DNA of 64,000 bases from NCBI GenBank assembly GCA_963682055.1, contig OY821745.1, positions 7,013,501-7,077,500 of the forward strand. The letters run 5' to 3'. Positions 1 through 11,976 of the stretch are shown in pieces. This DNA comes from Primula veris. Its lineage: Eukaryota; Streptophyta; Magnoliopsida; Ericales; Primulaceae. Under the pieces are notes generated by a model. The model searched no databases, was not told where the DNA came from, and worked only from the letters and a program-made list of their open reading frames with translations. How positions within the stretch are numbered: position 1 is the stretch's first letter; every line of letters begins with the position of its first letter. The position numbers and the translations under genes were made by a program.

Positions 1-253
1 TGATAATGTTGTAGTCACCAATTGGTTAGTAAATACTAACTGTTAAAGTACTAGTTACTATTTCCGTTGGTATTTACCAACTGAAAATTGTAAGTTGGTA
101 TTCAGTTACTATATAGCAACTGAAATTATTATAGTTACAAATTAGTTAGTAAATATTAAAAATATGAAATTTAGTTAGTAAATCAATTGGTATTTACTAA
201 CTACCAAATAAGTTAGAATTTTTAGTTGGTATATGGTCATTTTGTTGTAGTGA
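1..253. mobile_element. Terminal part of a CACTA (En/Spm-like) transposon
   Basis: The segment ends in TTTTGTTGTAGTG, whose reverse complement CACTACAACAAAA is a typical CACTA terminal inverted repeat. Inside it are many direct and inverted copies of short motifs such as GTTAGTAAATACTAAC and TTTACCAACTG, the subterminal repeat pattern of this superfamily. The other end lies left of the window, so size, coding capacity and target duplication cannot be seen. A diverged relative lies at about 34200-34555. The superfamily call is inference from terminus and subterminal repeats. Confidence 0.6.
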
Positions 254-740
254 TAGCATATTATATCATATGTAATAGTATCATGTAGCGTGTGCATCTT
301 GCATGTAGTAGCATCATTTAGTAACATATGTAGTAGCATCATGTCGTATATATAGTATCATCATGTATCGTGCGTACATAGTAGCATATGTAGTAGCATC
401 ATGTTATACATGTAGTAGCATCATGTTGTACATGTAGTATCATGTTGTATATGTAGTAGCATCATGAAACATATATAGTAACATCATGAAAAATATATAG
501 TATAATCATATAGTGACACCATGTATTATGTGTAGTAGAATCATGTATCGTATCTAATAGTACCATGCATGTAAAATATGTTGTAGAATCATGTAGTAGC
601 AAATATAGCAGCACCGTGTCGTATATGCCGTAGCATTTTTTATCTTATGTAATAGCATTACGTAGCATGTGTAGTAGTATCATGTAGCATATGTAGTAGC
701 ATCATGTAGCGTATGTAGTAGCATACGTAGTACATGTAGT
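245..740. repeat. Degenerate minisatellite, about 22-26 bp unit
   Basis: About twenty imperfect copies of a unit resembling GTAGTAGCATCATGTAGCAT run head to tail. Spacing varies because individual copies have small insertions and deletions. No reading frame stays open across it. It abuts the CACTA terminus on the left and the hAT-like MITE on the right. Confidence 0.8.
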
Positions 741-1445
741 TGTGGTTGTAAATGAGATGAGCTGTTCGTGAAATTGTTCGTGTTCGGCTCGGCTAATATT
801 CGGTTCATGTTGTTCATTTATAAATGAACATGATAATGATGAACATGAACATGCATCTATTCAGTTCGTCTAAACTCGTGTTCGTGTAACTATATATAAA
901 GTTTGATAAAATAAAAAATTAAATCTATTATTGATGTAACAAACTTATTAATGATGTAATATCACAACACAATTAATAAACTTATTAATGCTATAATAAT
1001 ATAAATGACATGTTTGTATTATTTCGAACTTATTATGCTAATTTATATCATCATACTATAAATACAGTCACCGATTTTATCGTTGAGTGTTCAACTCGTT
1101 AAAGTAATCGTACATATGTAAAAAATAATTTATATATACAATATATAAACTTAAAGTTACATGTGAAATAGTTTATCCTATTTAACAATATAGTAATATA
1201 TGATAAAATTAAAATATATTTTAAAAAGAAAGAAAAATATATATATTTTTAATTATTGAATGTTTTGGAAGAAATTACATGTTCACAAACAACTCGTGTT
1301 CGGTTCGTCAAATGTTCAGTTCATCTTCGTCAAATGTTCGTTCGTATTTAAATGAACATAAACTGAACATGAACAAAGATTTTACTTCATGAACTGAACA
1401 TGAACAGAGCTTTGTTCGGTTCATTTCGTTTCATTTAGAGCCCTA
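741..1445. mobile_element. hAT-like MITE rich in GTTCG/CGAAC motifs
   Basis: The left end TGTGGTTGTAAATGA and the reverse complement of the right end, TAGGGCTCTAAATGA, pair as imperfect terminal inverted repeats. Both ends are packed with GTTCGTGTTCG and ATGAACATGAAC motifs in opposite orientation, a widespread type of plant repeat. The flanks CATGTAGT (733-740) and CATATAGC (1446-1453) agree at six of eight positions, fitting an old 8-bp target duplication as made by hAT elements. The middle is AT-rich and non-coding. Confidence 0.6.
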
Positions 1446-1453
1446 CATATAGC

Positions 1454-4400
1454 ATAAAACTAATTAATTATCAGATTTTCCGATTATAGTTTTTTTTCTA
1501 CAAAATGCTTGCTTTAAACAATTTTGTTATCAACAAACTTAACGTAACAATACCCAAATGATAATTCGGAACATGTCTGAGTTTGAATAGATGTTGAGTT
1601 TTGAATAAATAACACCATACCAATAGAATAAATACGAATCATTATGCAAAGAATTGTTAGAACTTACGAGGAATAGATGTTGATTTTTATCAAATTAGAT
1701 TTTTAATCAATATCTCGATTGCTCTTTTTTCTCTCTAAAATTTTCATTGTGATGAAATAATTCAAAAATAAATCAAAGTGGGAAATAATCATAATTGATT
1801 CCGAATCATAATTAACTTATTATGTTAATGGCTTAAAATATGGTAGTTTTTTGTTTTTTATTTAAGTCTAATTTTTCCTAACAATGGTAAGTTTTTACTA
1901 TGCATGTGTGCATGGAGAGAGAGATAATAGTTCAAAGTGTATAATATGCATATAATAAGTAATATTACGTTTAAAAAGTACTTTTATGTATATGTATTTT
2001 TCTCTAATTAAGTACCACTTAGATGTACATATTGATCATTTTCTCTAATATTTTATTATATTTAGTTATAAACGAAAACCATCTTAGAAAGTTTTTTCTT
2101 CCATTTGCACTCGAATATTTATCTGTCTAATTGCTATTATATTCAACATTTACCTCTACGTTATGAATTACAACATCCAACAATTACAAATTATAATATT
2201 TGACAAGTCAAGTTTTTGATACACGTAATTCGTCCTTCATCGATTCAAACTTTATTTAGTTATTTGTTTCATTTTAAGGATTATAATTTATTGATTTTCA
2301 TCTGTTTTGATTTGGATTATGAGATCTACCGTATCTCAATTTGGTGTAGGTGATGGTTATAGAATGTCATTGAGAGGAGCAAAACTTAAAACAAACTAAT
2401 GTACTTTTATTTTTGTTTAGATGTATTATAGTCTGTGTATCAATTCGCCTAATTATACATGTCCAAGACCTTGTATATGTTAAAACGTATGAGTTACTAT
2501 AGGAATTTAAGCCTAACTGGTGACAGTGATATTATAGTGTACTAAAATATATATTTTTTGAGAACCACCAAATGTTAGCTACCATCCCAGACTCCCAGTG
2601 ATGATTAAAGTTTTAATAAGTGGCTGCAAAATAAGAAGTGTTGTTTTGTTATGAATCTCATGATTTGTTCTACTATTTATTATTATCTAAAGCTAATTCA
2701 ATAAAGTTAAAAGACACCAAAGCAAAAGGTAAACCTATTTATTCCTTTGAGAATACGTACAAAGTAAAAAGGTAACATTTGTGCTCATTTTAAGTCAAAG
2801 ATTCACAAAGCCTTCCAATGCCACATTTTATAGTCTCATAGTTTCAGCTGAAACATTTTGCATCCTCAATTATGAAAACCTATACACTTTGTTATTCCTC
2901 CTAAAAATGACCGATAATCTTATACTATTACGGTAGGGCAAACTTTTGATTCAATGTTTTAGACCAAATATAGGTGTACTATTTATCTCAAACTATCCGA
3001 GTTCCGACCACACCATTTTTTCAACACAATGTGGTCAAAATAGATTTGCACTCAAACAAAAAGGATTAATTCGAGGTTATGCTCAAAGCGTGAGGTACAA
3101 GTCGTTTCCCCTCGAATTATGTTGAATACTGATCTAAGTCATTCTTTAAAACAGTAGACTTTCTGGTGAGGAAGACCAAGCTTTTAGCATTATGAAATTA
3201 ATTGGACGTGGATCATTTCGTAAAGCAGGGGAGCCAAGTTTTTTCCAAATCTATGGATAAAAAATGACTCGTTTTCAAATTATGAGAAACATAGTGTAAA
3301 TGTCATTAACTTTGTATACTTCAAATTGATCTTTCATTATTTATTTCAAATTCTTGGAGTTACATAGGACATTCGTATTCTTCAGATTTCATTTAACGTA
3401 TAAATTTAAAACAATCCAATTGTCTAGATTTATACGTGAGTTTTGTAATTTTATTTTTATATAATTTTAATATATAAAATAATATATATTAAAATCATTG
3501 ATTTTTTTACCTTTTTAAATAATACTTAAATTTATGGTAGTCTCAACTAGAGTTCTATAATTTTGTTTGAGTTTTTATTTTGTTATAAAGTTAATTTTTA
3601 ATTTACAAAATCAGAATTTGTATTTTATATATTAAAATTATATAAAAAGAACATTACAAAACTTATCGTATAAATCTAAACAATTGAATTGTTTTAATTT
3701 CGAAAATTCTAAAAAAAAATTTAAGTGCATTACCAACTTTTGATAATTTGAATTTTTATTCGACTGCCCTTCTGCAACAGGGGACCACTTATTTTGCAAA
3801 TCGACAGTTTATTTAAGGATCTGAAATATTTTGACCGTTACAATGTTGATAGGCTACAAATTAGTGAATTACATATTTTAAGCGAAAAATTAGGATGAAG
3901 AATTATTGAAAATCTAGATCTACCTCCTCTAGTTTCACATGCATATTTTGTTATTTTAATTATTTTTCAAAAAAAAAAAACTAACCACTACTGTTACTTC
4001 ATATTTCACATACTAATTTGAAAAACTATGAGAAAAATGAACTTGTTAATCTAGATCTTGTTTTTGCCAGTCTGAAAAATTTATCTTATAGCAGTAATTA
4101 GAACTATAAAGTTTATAACATATGAAAATATGAGATTTGGAAAACATACTCTAGTCCTACTAATAAGGCGGTGCTAACTTTGTTTGTTTTTATTACTAAA
4201 CTAACATGGAACAAAGTTTAAGTTATACGCTTTTTTAAAATAAAATTTCGGGCCACCATCATTTCTTTAATTATAAAAGTATAAAGTTGATGTCTTAACC
4301 AAGGAGACAATTTCAATCTCTAGTTTAACTTACAATATGCTCAAATAATATAATTCAAGAATCCCGCAAAGTATTTGATCATTTTTTTGGTGGTTGTTGT

Positions 4401-4960
4401 GAAGAGGCAACAAAAACAAAGAATAAACTAGCTTTTTATTTTTCATCACCATGGACTCCAGAGCTGAAATGTTTTTTTTGAAACCAACCACTTATTATAT
4501 TAATAGGCTGTTGCTAACTATAGAAAATATTTGAGTAATTTTCAAGTTAACATTATTTATTAGAATTTACCAACAAATTAAGTTGTGCTGCTTTTTTATT
4601 AGTTTACATGAAGACCAGGTAGCTAGAGACAGTCCAATGTTGCATTGTAACCTTATTTTAATAAAAAGATGATGAAAATTTACATAATATTCTAAGTATC
4701 TCAATTAAAATCTTTAAACATTAACGTTGCAGCCTCATTTATCTAATTTAAAATCCTCTTTAAAATTTATGGTTACGTTTGTGCTAGTAATATTAAAATA
4801 AAAATCAACTTAAATAGTTGAATCATAAAATCATACTCAAATTCGTAACACAATTCACACCAAAAAGCTAAACAAATAAAATTTGGAGATTGCAATCAAA
4901 CTAACACAAAAACAAGAGAAATAAATAAATGCACTTGATATATATGGACTACCGTCACTA
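1454..4960. other. AT-rich intergenic region, no gene seen
   Basis: No long reading frame with recognisable protein similarity and no RNA gene was seen on either strand. The stretch is dominated by A/T runs. The only clear structure is the inverted repeat at 3402-3700, annotated separately. Confidence 0.6.
3402..3700. repeat. Hairpin-type inverted repeat, arms about 79 bp
   Basis: The left arm (3402-3480) contains CTAGATTTATACG and ends TTTTAATATATAAAAT. The right arm (3622-3700) begins ATTTTATATATTAAAA and contains CGTATAAATCTA. The arms are near-complementary over their whole length with a few mismatches and small indels, around a 141-bp spacer. A transcript would fold into a long stem. 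It is probably an old fold-back or MITE; no clear target duplication was found. Confidence 0.65.
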
Positions 4961-4974
4961 ACTCGTTTTTTTTT

Positions 4975-5640
4975 GTGTGAAAATTAAGCAAGTTTATTAG
5001 ACAAACGGTTTGATCCATACCCGAGGGTTACAACAAATACAATGAAAGATAACGTCTCATCTCAAGAACGAAGGGCCTAACTTCCTACCGTTTTGAATAA
5101 ATCTATTTCTATCATTATTTTTAACATTCTCGAAACTATTCAAATTATTAACAACTAAAAATTCGAACTCTTTAATAATCGTTTCCGGTGAAACTTATTC
5201 TATCGTTCATTTTCCGCCAAATATAGTAAACGGTAGATGCAATAAGAATAGCAATCAACGAATTTAAAACCGTATTAACTTTATAATGCGCATTTGCCCA
5301 TTTCACCTAAAAACTACAAAAACCATTTTGAGTAAAGAACCCGGATTTCGAGAGAATAATTCGCCAAATACGACAAGAGGAAGAACACTCAAAGAATAGG
5401 TGATCATTTGTTTTCAAATGACGGTAACATAGCTCGCATTTATTCACTTGTACTAAACTCATCATTTGTAACCGGTAAAGGATAGAAAGACGATTTAAAC
5501 AAGTGAGTCATAGAATAAAACCATGTATAGGGAAACGTTACTTGCCCACACGAAACGAGTCCAACGCTTAACCGGTTTCCGAACTCGTTCACTAACTCTT
5601 GATTTAATAATAAGTGCACTAAATAAAATAAGCACACTAA
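4975..5640 (-). pseudogene. Degraded LINE remnant, reverse-transcriptase C-terminal zinc-binding region
   Basis: On the minus strand around 5340-5455 a frame reads KCELCYRH, then HLFFECSSS and IWRIIL. This is the CxxC...HLFFxC pattern at the C-terminus of plant LINE reverse transcriptases (zf-RVT). Flanking sequence in other frames has the look of the same protein broken by frameshifts. No upstream reverse transcriptase core or endonuclease is visible, so this is a 5'-truncated, decayed insertion about 270 bp upstream of the kinesin start. Confidence 0.5.
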
Positions 5641-5734
5641 ATAAAATAAGTGACATATCTAAAATTAATAACAAACCATCCGTTTAGATATTCTAATTTA
5701 ATTTCCAAAATCCCATTAAATCTCAAATCTTGAT

Positions 5735-5770
5735 TTCCCCCCTCTTTCTCTCTCTCTCTCTCTCTCCTTT
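5735..5770 (+). repeat. CT microsatellite in the kinesin leader
   Basis: A (CT)n run lies about 150 bp upstream of the kinesin start codon. Such tracts are common in plant 5' leaders. No TATA box was identified with confidence. Confidence 0.6.
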
Positions 5771-5913
5771 TGAAAGACTTCCTTTTTAGCTCAAAAACTC
5801 TCTCTGACTAAAAAGACTATCAACTGGGTTTTGTTCAAATTCATAAAGGCATGTTTGGGTACTAAGTTTTTTGACTTTTTTTGCTCAAATATTGCCCAAA
5901 ATAGTAAAAGACA

Positions 5914-8900
5914 ATGCCTGTGTCAACTAGGTCACAAATAAGCACAAACCCAGATGAAAATAAGCGGAAACAAGAAATGGGTACTTCTCATAGGAACCCT
6001 CATTATGGTTTAAAGGAGAAAATGAAAGCTTTAACCCAATTATATGAGCAGCAAAAGAAGGAAACTTTGGCCAAGAACCGCGTTTTGCCTCGCTTCTCCA
6101 CTCACCCGAGTGTCGATTTGGTGAATTCGGCGAAACGAGAGGATAAAAATGTGGCAAGAAAGTGTTTTTTAGAAGAGGAATCTAAGGAAAATGTTGAAAA
6201 TGGTGGGGAAAATATATTAGGGTTTACGTGCGATAGAAAGGGTGAGGTGGCGAGGAGATTATCGATGGCGCCTCAAACCGAGCCTGTTATGAGGACTAGA
6301 ATTGAGCAAGAAAATGAAAAAAATGGTGTTATTGGGTGTGGGAGTAGGATAATGGTGTATGTGAGGCTTAGGCCGATGGTGAAGAAGGAGAGGGAAGGAG
6401 GGGCGAGGTGTTGCGTTAGGATTGTGAACAAGAGGGACATTTATTTGACTGAGTTTGGGACTGAGAAGGACTATTTGAGGCTTAAGAGGCTGAGGGGTAG
6501 GCATTTTACGTTCGATGCTTCCTTTACGGACGGAACTAGTCAGCAAGAGGTTTATTCGACTACGTGAGTATTTAAAGTGATTTTGATTTGAGTTTCTGTT
6601 TTGCGTTGATTTGAGTTTGAAGTTGTATGGTAGATGATATTTCTTGGTGCTGATAAATCTGATCAGTATACTTTCTCTTGATGAAACTTGACGATTACGC
6701 TTGTATTTAAGTAAAATGCTAAGGGGTTGGTCTAGGTCCTCATTGTTAAGAGGTGACTTGAGGGGTAGGCATTTTACTTTTGATGCTTCTTTACGGATGG
6801 AATTAGTCAGCAAGAGGTTGATTCGACTACATGAGTATATTAAAAGTGATTTTGATTTGAGTTTCTGTTTTGTGTTGATTTGAGTTTAGAGTTGTATGAT
6901 CTGGTTTAGCAGATGCTATTACTTACTGCTGTTAATTTGATTAGTATAATTTCTCTTGATGAAGCTTGGCGATTACGTATATTTTTATGTAAAATGTTAA
7001 GGGGTTGGTTTAGGTCCTCATTGTTAATAGGCTGAAGGGTAGGCATTTACTTTCTCTCAGCAAGAGGTTTATTTGATTACGTGAGTAATTAGACTGAATT
7101 TGATTTTAGTTTCCGTTTTATGTTGATTTTTTGATTTTATAATTTGTTCAGTAGATGCTATGACTTGGATGTGTTTGATTTGATTAATTTAATTTCTGTG
7201 ATGAACCTTGAGTGTTAGGTTTATATTTTAGTACTATGTTATGGGGTTGATTAGGTCCTCATTGGTATTGCTTGGCATGTTGAGTTTGGAGAGAATTTAA
7301 TGTGCTAGTGCTAATGCGAAGAAATAGAAAATGAAGCTATCACATGTTCTTGCTTGGGCTATTTAACTCTATTGTACTAAAATGGTTTGTTATGAAGTAG
7401 CTTTTACAGAAAGTAAAAAATTAAAACGAGTTTAAGATTCTAAGGCAACTGATGTCTAATTTTTAATTAATGACGACTACTTCTCAAGACTCCATCGCAT
7501 GAACACTTCTCCTTCCTTAGTGCTTGCAAAGAAATTTTGCATTCAGGGAAATAATTTAGGCAAGTTTGCAAAACATGCTTCTCAAGTTATGATAGATAAC
7601 CTAGATGATTATGTTGCTATTTAGGCTAATACGTCTAGGGGATTTAATTAAGTTCCCATTGTTAGTACATAACATCCATATCTTTTGGTGTAGCCACTAG
7701 CTTTATGGTACTGATTAATCCATCTCCTGTCTTTTTTGTTAACTTATGTTGTCTTAGTACCCAATTTGATTGTGAGCAAGGGACAGAACTATGAGAAATT
7801 GTATGTGTAACTAATAAACTGTTTCTTTGATATGCATAGTCCTATTAGCATGTTGAGGTTGGAGAGTAATTTTTAAAACAAAAGGAAAACATAATACTGA
7901 AATTGGTATGTGTGGTGATAATGCCTACCAAATAAGTTAATCCCTATCATTGCTCTTGAATTGGCTGTTCAATACTTATATACCGAAACAGTTTGTTCGG
8001 AGTAGTTTTTGCTAAAAGTGAGTTTATGATTCGAAGGCAACGATGTCCAACTCTGTTAACTGGAAATACTTCTTAAGACTTGATTGTATATGTGTTACTC
8101 TTACTTTCAAACTCCAAGATGAGTTTTTGCATTTAGTGAAAAAAGTTTAGTACATAAAAATCTCAATTTCTTAATTTCAGAATAATATATAAGCTATCCA
8201 GAAACATAACAGAACCTAATGCAGCCTAATTTGACTTTCCAATAAAGTAGTGCACCTAATAAACTTCCCTCTTTTATCTCAATTCCTCTGACACAATAAT
8301 CCCTTCCCTATTCATATTATCATTCTACCCGTTAATTCAGCTTACAGGAAGAATTTCTGGAACTGCACAATAGACCCTCAAAGTTTCCCTAGTATGCGTT
8401 AAGTTCCCCTAAGTTCTTAATTTGTTAATAATTGAAGTCCAAGCTGCTTCTCTTCTCTTTTCTCTTACAATTAGATAAGTATTCGACTATGGAAGATTTC
8501 TCAATTCTCATAGGGTAATTTTTCAGAACTGCAGAGCTAGTAGAATCTGTGTTACAAGGGAGAAACGGTTCGGTGTTTTGTTACGGTGCAACAGGAGCTG
8601 GAAAAACTTACACTATGTTGGGAACAGTGGAGAACCCTGGAGTTATGGTGTTGGCAATTAAAGACCTTTTTAATAAAATTAGACAGAGAAGCTTTGATGG
8701 AAACCATGTGGTTCAACTTTCTTATCTTGAGGTTTATAATGAGACTGTAAGAGATTTAATCTCTCCTGGAAGGCCCTTGGTCCTAAGAGAAGATAAACAG
8801 GTCAATTGCATTTCATTTTGTTTTCGTAAATTATAATGGCCTTGGTACATGTCCAATATTTACATTGAGCTCTTTTTTTTCCAGAAGAAATGCCTAATAA

Positions 8901-11900
8901 AACCTTCCATTGTTGCTTTTGATCTCAATTTTAGTTAAAGCAGTTTTTGTATGTTTTTTCAGTATCATCTAGAAAATGAAAAGATCGACTTAGTTTAAGG
9001 GCTCTTTTCTTCTTGTTCTGGAAATTAGGTTTCAAAAGTTGTCATAGGGTCCTGAAGAAATGTGTTGAAGAATAGGTCTTTTAACTTTTATCTTTTTGGA
9101 GAATAATCTATATATTTTATGAGATCCAAATACAAATTGTCAAAAAGAAAATTGATAAGAGGAACTAAAACTTTAAGGATACAGACTAGAGATATACTTG
9201 AGGGGATACTTCTCTTCGAAAAGTGAGTGTGATGTTTATTCCTCCCCAAAAAAGTGGCTGGGCAAATGTTGTCACTTTCCATGCTCTTGTATCGTGATAG
9301 TCTTTCAAATTTATTTCTTATTCTTGTTAAATGTTTTAAGCTATAGCTAAGAAAAGTGCTCAAATCCTTTCAGGGGATCGTGGCAGCAGGGCTAACCCAA
9401 TACAGAGCTTATACCACTGATGAAGTAATTCTAAGACCTATCTTGTAGTGCTTATTCTAAGATCACAGTTTGGATTGCTAAACATATAGAATTAACTTTG
9501 TTCAATATATTGACAGGTTATGGCTCTGCTTCAACAAGGAAACCGAAATCGAACAACTGAACCTACACGTGCCAATGAAACTTCTTCACGTTCCCATGCC
9601 ATTTTTCAGGTAAATCTGTAACTCTCTTTATATTTATATTAAGTTTAGAGTCCACCATGATTGTCTCTATTTCCCTTGATGTTTAAATGCATGCCTTCAT
9701 CTGGGAAAAGCAATAAATTGCTATTCTAAAAAAGAAGGGGCTCTTATAAATAATGAAACATCCCAAATAGATAAAATGGACCCTTAAATGGAACTAAATA
9801 GAAAATTGCTTTGAGAACTGCTTGTAATAGTTGTTGCAACTTGCTAAATGGGACTGGCTAGTATTTAATTATAATTCTTTAAAGATGAGCCTTCGGAAAG
9901 CTGTGACAATGTGACGGAAGTGCTTTGGTTAGTTTTAACTTTTAATATACTCCAAGTTAGACATTTATTGGGTACTTTCTCTCTTGTTTTTGGTACATTG
10001 TTATGGTTCTGTATAAGTGAGAAATTCCATTTAGAAAAACAGGCACCAATGGCCGAAATAGCTGATTCTGTTGGTATTTTGTTGTTGATCTATAGAAATT
10101 TAAGAATGTCCTGTAAGAAATCATATAAACATCAAAAACAGCTTTTAGAAACAGACTTTATCATGTTTATTTATGTATATACAAAAGGTAATGATATCAT
10201 ACTTACCACTCACAAAGGAACCCTCAGTGTTTATTTCCGATTTAATCTTCCTTCTCAAAATCAGGTAGCAGGCATGATAACAGATTGTTAGTTTCACCAA
10301 TGCTTAAATAGACAGTACTACTACAGCACATGCCCGCCTTTGTGTATTAAATTTTATTGTAGCTCTATGTTTATTCGTGAAACGCACGGAAAAAATGGTA
10401 TGAACGGTGGATACAAATTTATAAGCACATTTTACCATGCACATGCATATTGGGAAACAAACTCAAACTTTCCATTACATCTCTCTAATATCTCATTTAA
10501 CTTTTCATTTCAAAATCAGGTAGCAATCGAATATAGAGCCAAAGATGCTTCCGACAAAGTTGTCAACCGAGTTGGAAAGCTATCCCTTATTGACCTGGCG
10601 GGTTCAGAGAGAGCTCTTGCAACCGAGCAAAGAACTCTTAGATCACTTGAGGGTGCAAATATAAACAGATCATTGTTGGCTTTAAGTAGTTGCATCAATG
10701 CCCTTGTTGAGGGGAAAAAACACATCCCATATCGAAACTCAAAGCTCACTCAGTTGCTAAAAGACTCGCTCGGAGGAACTTGCAATACTGTAATGATTGC
10801 TAATATCAGCCCGAGTAATTTGTCGTTTGGAGAAACTCAAAATACGCTTCATTGGGCCGATCGGGCAAAGGAGATCAGGACAAAGGTATATATTTCTTTG
10901 GAGCTTTTTCAGTCTTATATTTTGGGAATTCATATTTTTATTGCAGATTTGCGCTAGCAAGCTCTAGGTAAAGTTTTGGTTTAATGTACCGTGTTTGGCT
11001 CTAAAAGCATGAAACTAATGCGCCTGCTTGGAAAAGTGTTAGACAAATCTCTCGCCATTTAATACAGATTGATATCATAAAAGGTACCTCTGTGGAAGCA
11101 TGTTAAGCAAGTTTTAAGGATGGGAAACTGGTTTTTGCATAAGCGTGATGAGTGCCTAAAGAAGTTGTTGATATTTAAGGCTTGTTTAGTACTTAAGATT
11201 TCTGGTTTACTTTTACCTAATACAGCACAGTCATATAGGATACCTTCTATTCTTTACAATTGCAGGCTTGTGAAGGACACGAAGAGGTTCTAAAAGTTCC
11301 AGATTCAGAAACAGATCAGTCTAAGCTATTACTTGAGTTGCAAAAAGAGAATCGTGAGTTACGAGTCCAATTAGCACGACAACAACAAAAGCTACTAACT
11401 CTACAAGCCCAATCTCTAGCTGCAAACTCACCCACCCCTTCCTCCCTCTCTTCTCTCCTATCTACCCCTCCTACCGTCCAACCATCTCAAAAACGTAAAA
11501 CCAGATCAAGTTTCTTATCCAGAAACTGCTTCACACCGGAGTCAACAAAAAGAGGGGAGGAAATGGTGAAGGATCTAAAGCAAACTGTTAAGGGTTTAGA
11601 GGCGGAAATGCAAAGAATGAGAAATGAACATTTGTTGCTGATAAAACAAAAAGATGAAATTATTCGGGATTTGTCGAATAAAGCTCAGAAACAAGTAGAG
11701 GAGGTGAAAAAAAAGGGTGTTGGTACAAGGGCGAGTTTGAGGCCAAAGACAAAAACCGAGGGAGATTTGAAAAGCCCTAGTAATCGGTTTTTATCTCCAG
11801 CACCAACTGCTAAAAAACGTAGTTTTTGGGATATAACAACAGCTAACAGCCCTTCGGTTAACGGAAGAAAAACTAGAAGCCATGTGAGTAGTGAGCCTGT

Positions 11901-11976
11901 AGCAGCTCCATCTAAACTTCTTCAGGTACGAAATTCTCTTTCTTTTTTTCTTAATGTTGGATTACATGTTGGTTGA
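5914..11976 (+). CDS. KIN8A: Kinesin-8 motor protein (KIN-8A-like)
   Basis: Microtubule motor, probably a plus-end motor that controls microtubule length, as known for kinesin-8. Exons by splice consensus and frame: 5914-6563, 8527-8800, 9374-9424, 9517-9609, 10520-10885, 11266-11925 (698 codons). The motor domain starts near residue 145 ([10 protein letters not shown]); the P-loop GATGAGKT is at 237-244, switch I NETSSRSH at 345-352 and switch II DLAGSE at 381-386. The last large exon encodes a neck and coiled coil ([16 protein letters not shown]), then a basic Ser/Pro-rich tail. The best match I recall is Arabidopsis At1g18550. The 3' end is unresolved: the frame reads on past 11925 to a stop at 11976; alternatives are a short exon at 12024-12038 or one starting near 12097. 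The locus looks intact. Identity is secure; paralogue naming is inference. Confidence 0.9.
6484..7270 (+). repeat. Threefold tandem copy of the kinesin exon 1 end and splice donor
   Basis: Three units of about 265-275 bp start near 6486, 6750 and 7027. Each contains the exon-1 segment GGGTAGGCATTTTAC, then CAGCAAGAGG, then a donor-like GACTACGTGAGTA (copy 1), GACTACATGAGTA (copy 2) or GATTACGTGAGTA (copy 3), followed by related intron sequence ending near GGTCCTCATTG. Only copy 1 keeps the full coding frame. Copies 2 and 3 have deletions and lie in intron 1. Confidence 0.85.

Noticed and set aside
6259..6813. 184-codon minus-strand frame opposite kinesin exon 1
   Set aside because: Shadow of the coding strand and of its tandem repeat; no recognisable protein and overlaps a real exon.
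9911..10291. 126-codon plus frame within kinesin intron 4
   Set aside because: Lies between well-supported exons 4 and 5, has no domain, and AT-rich intron composition explains it.
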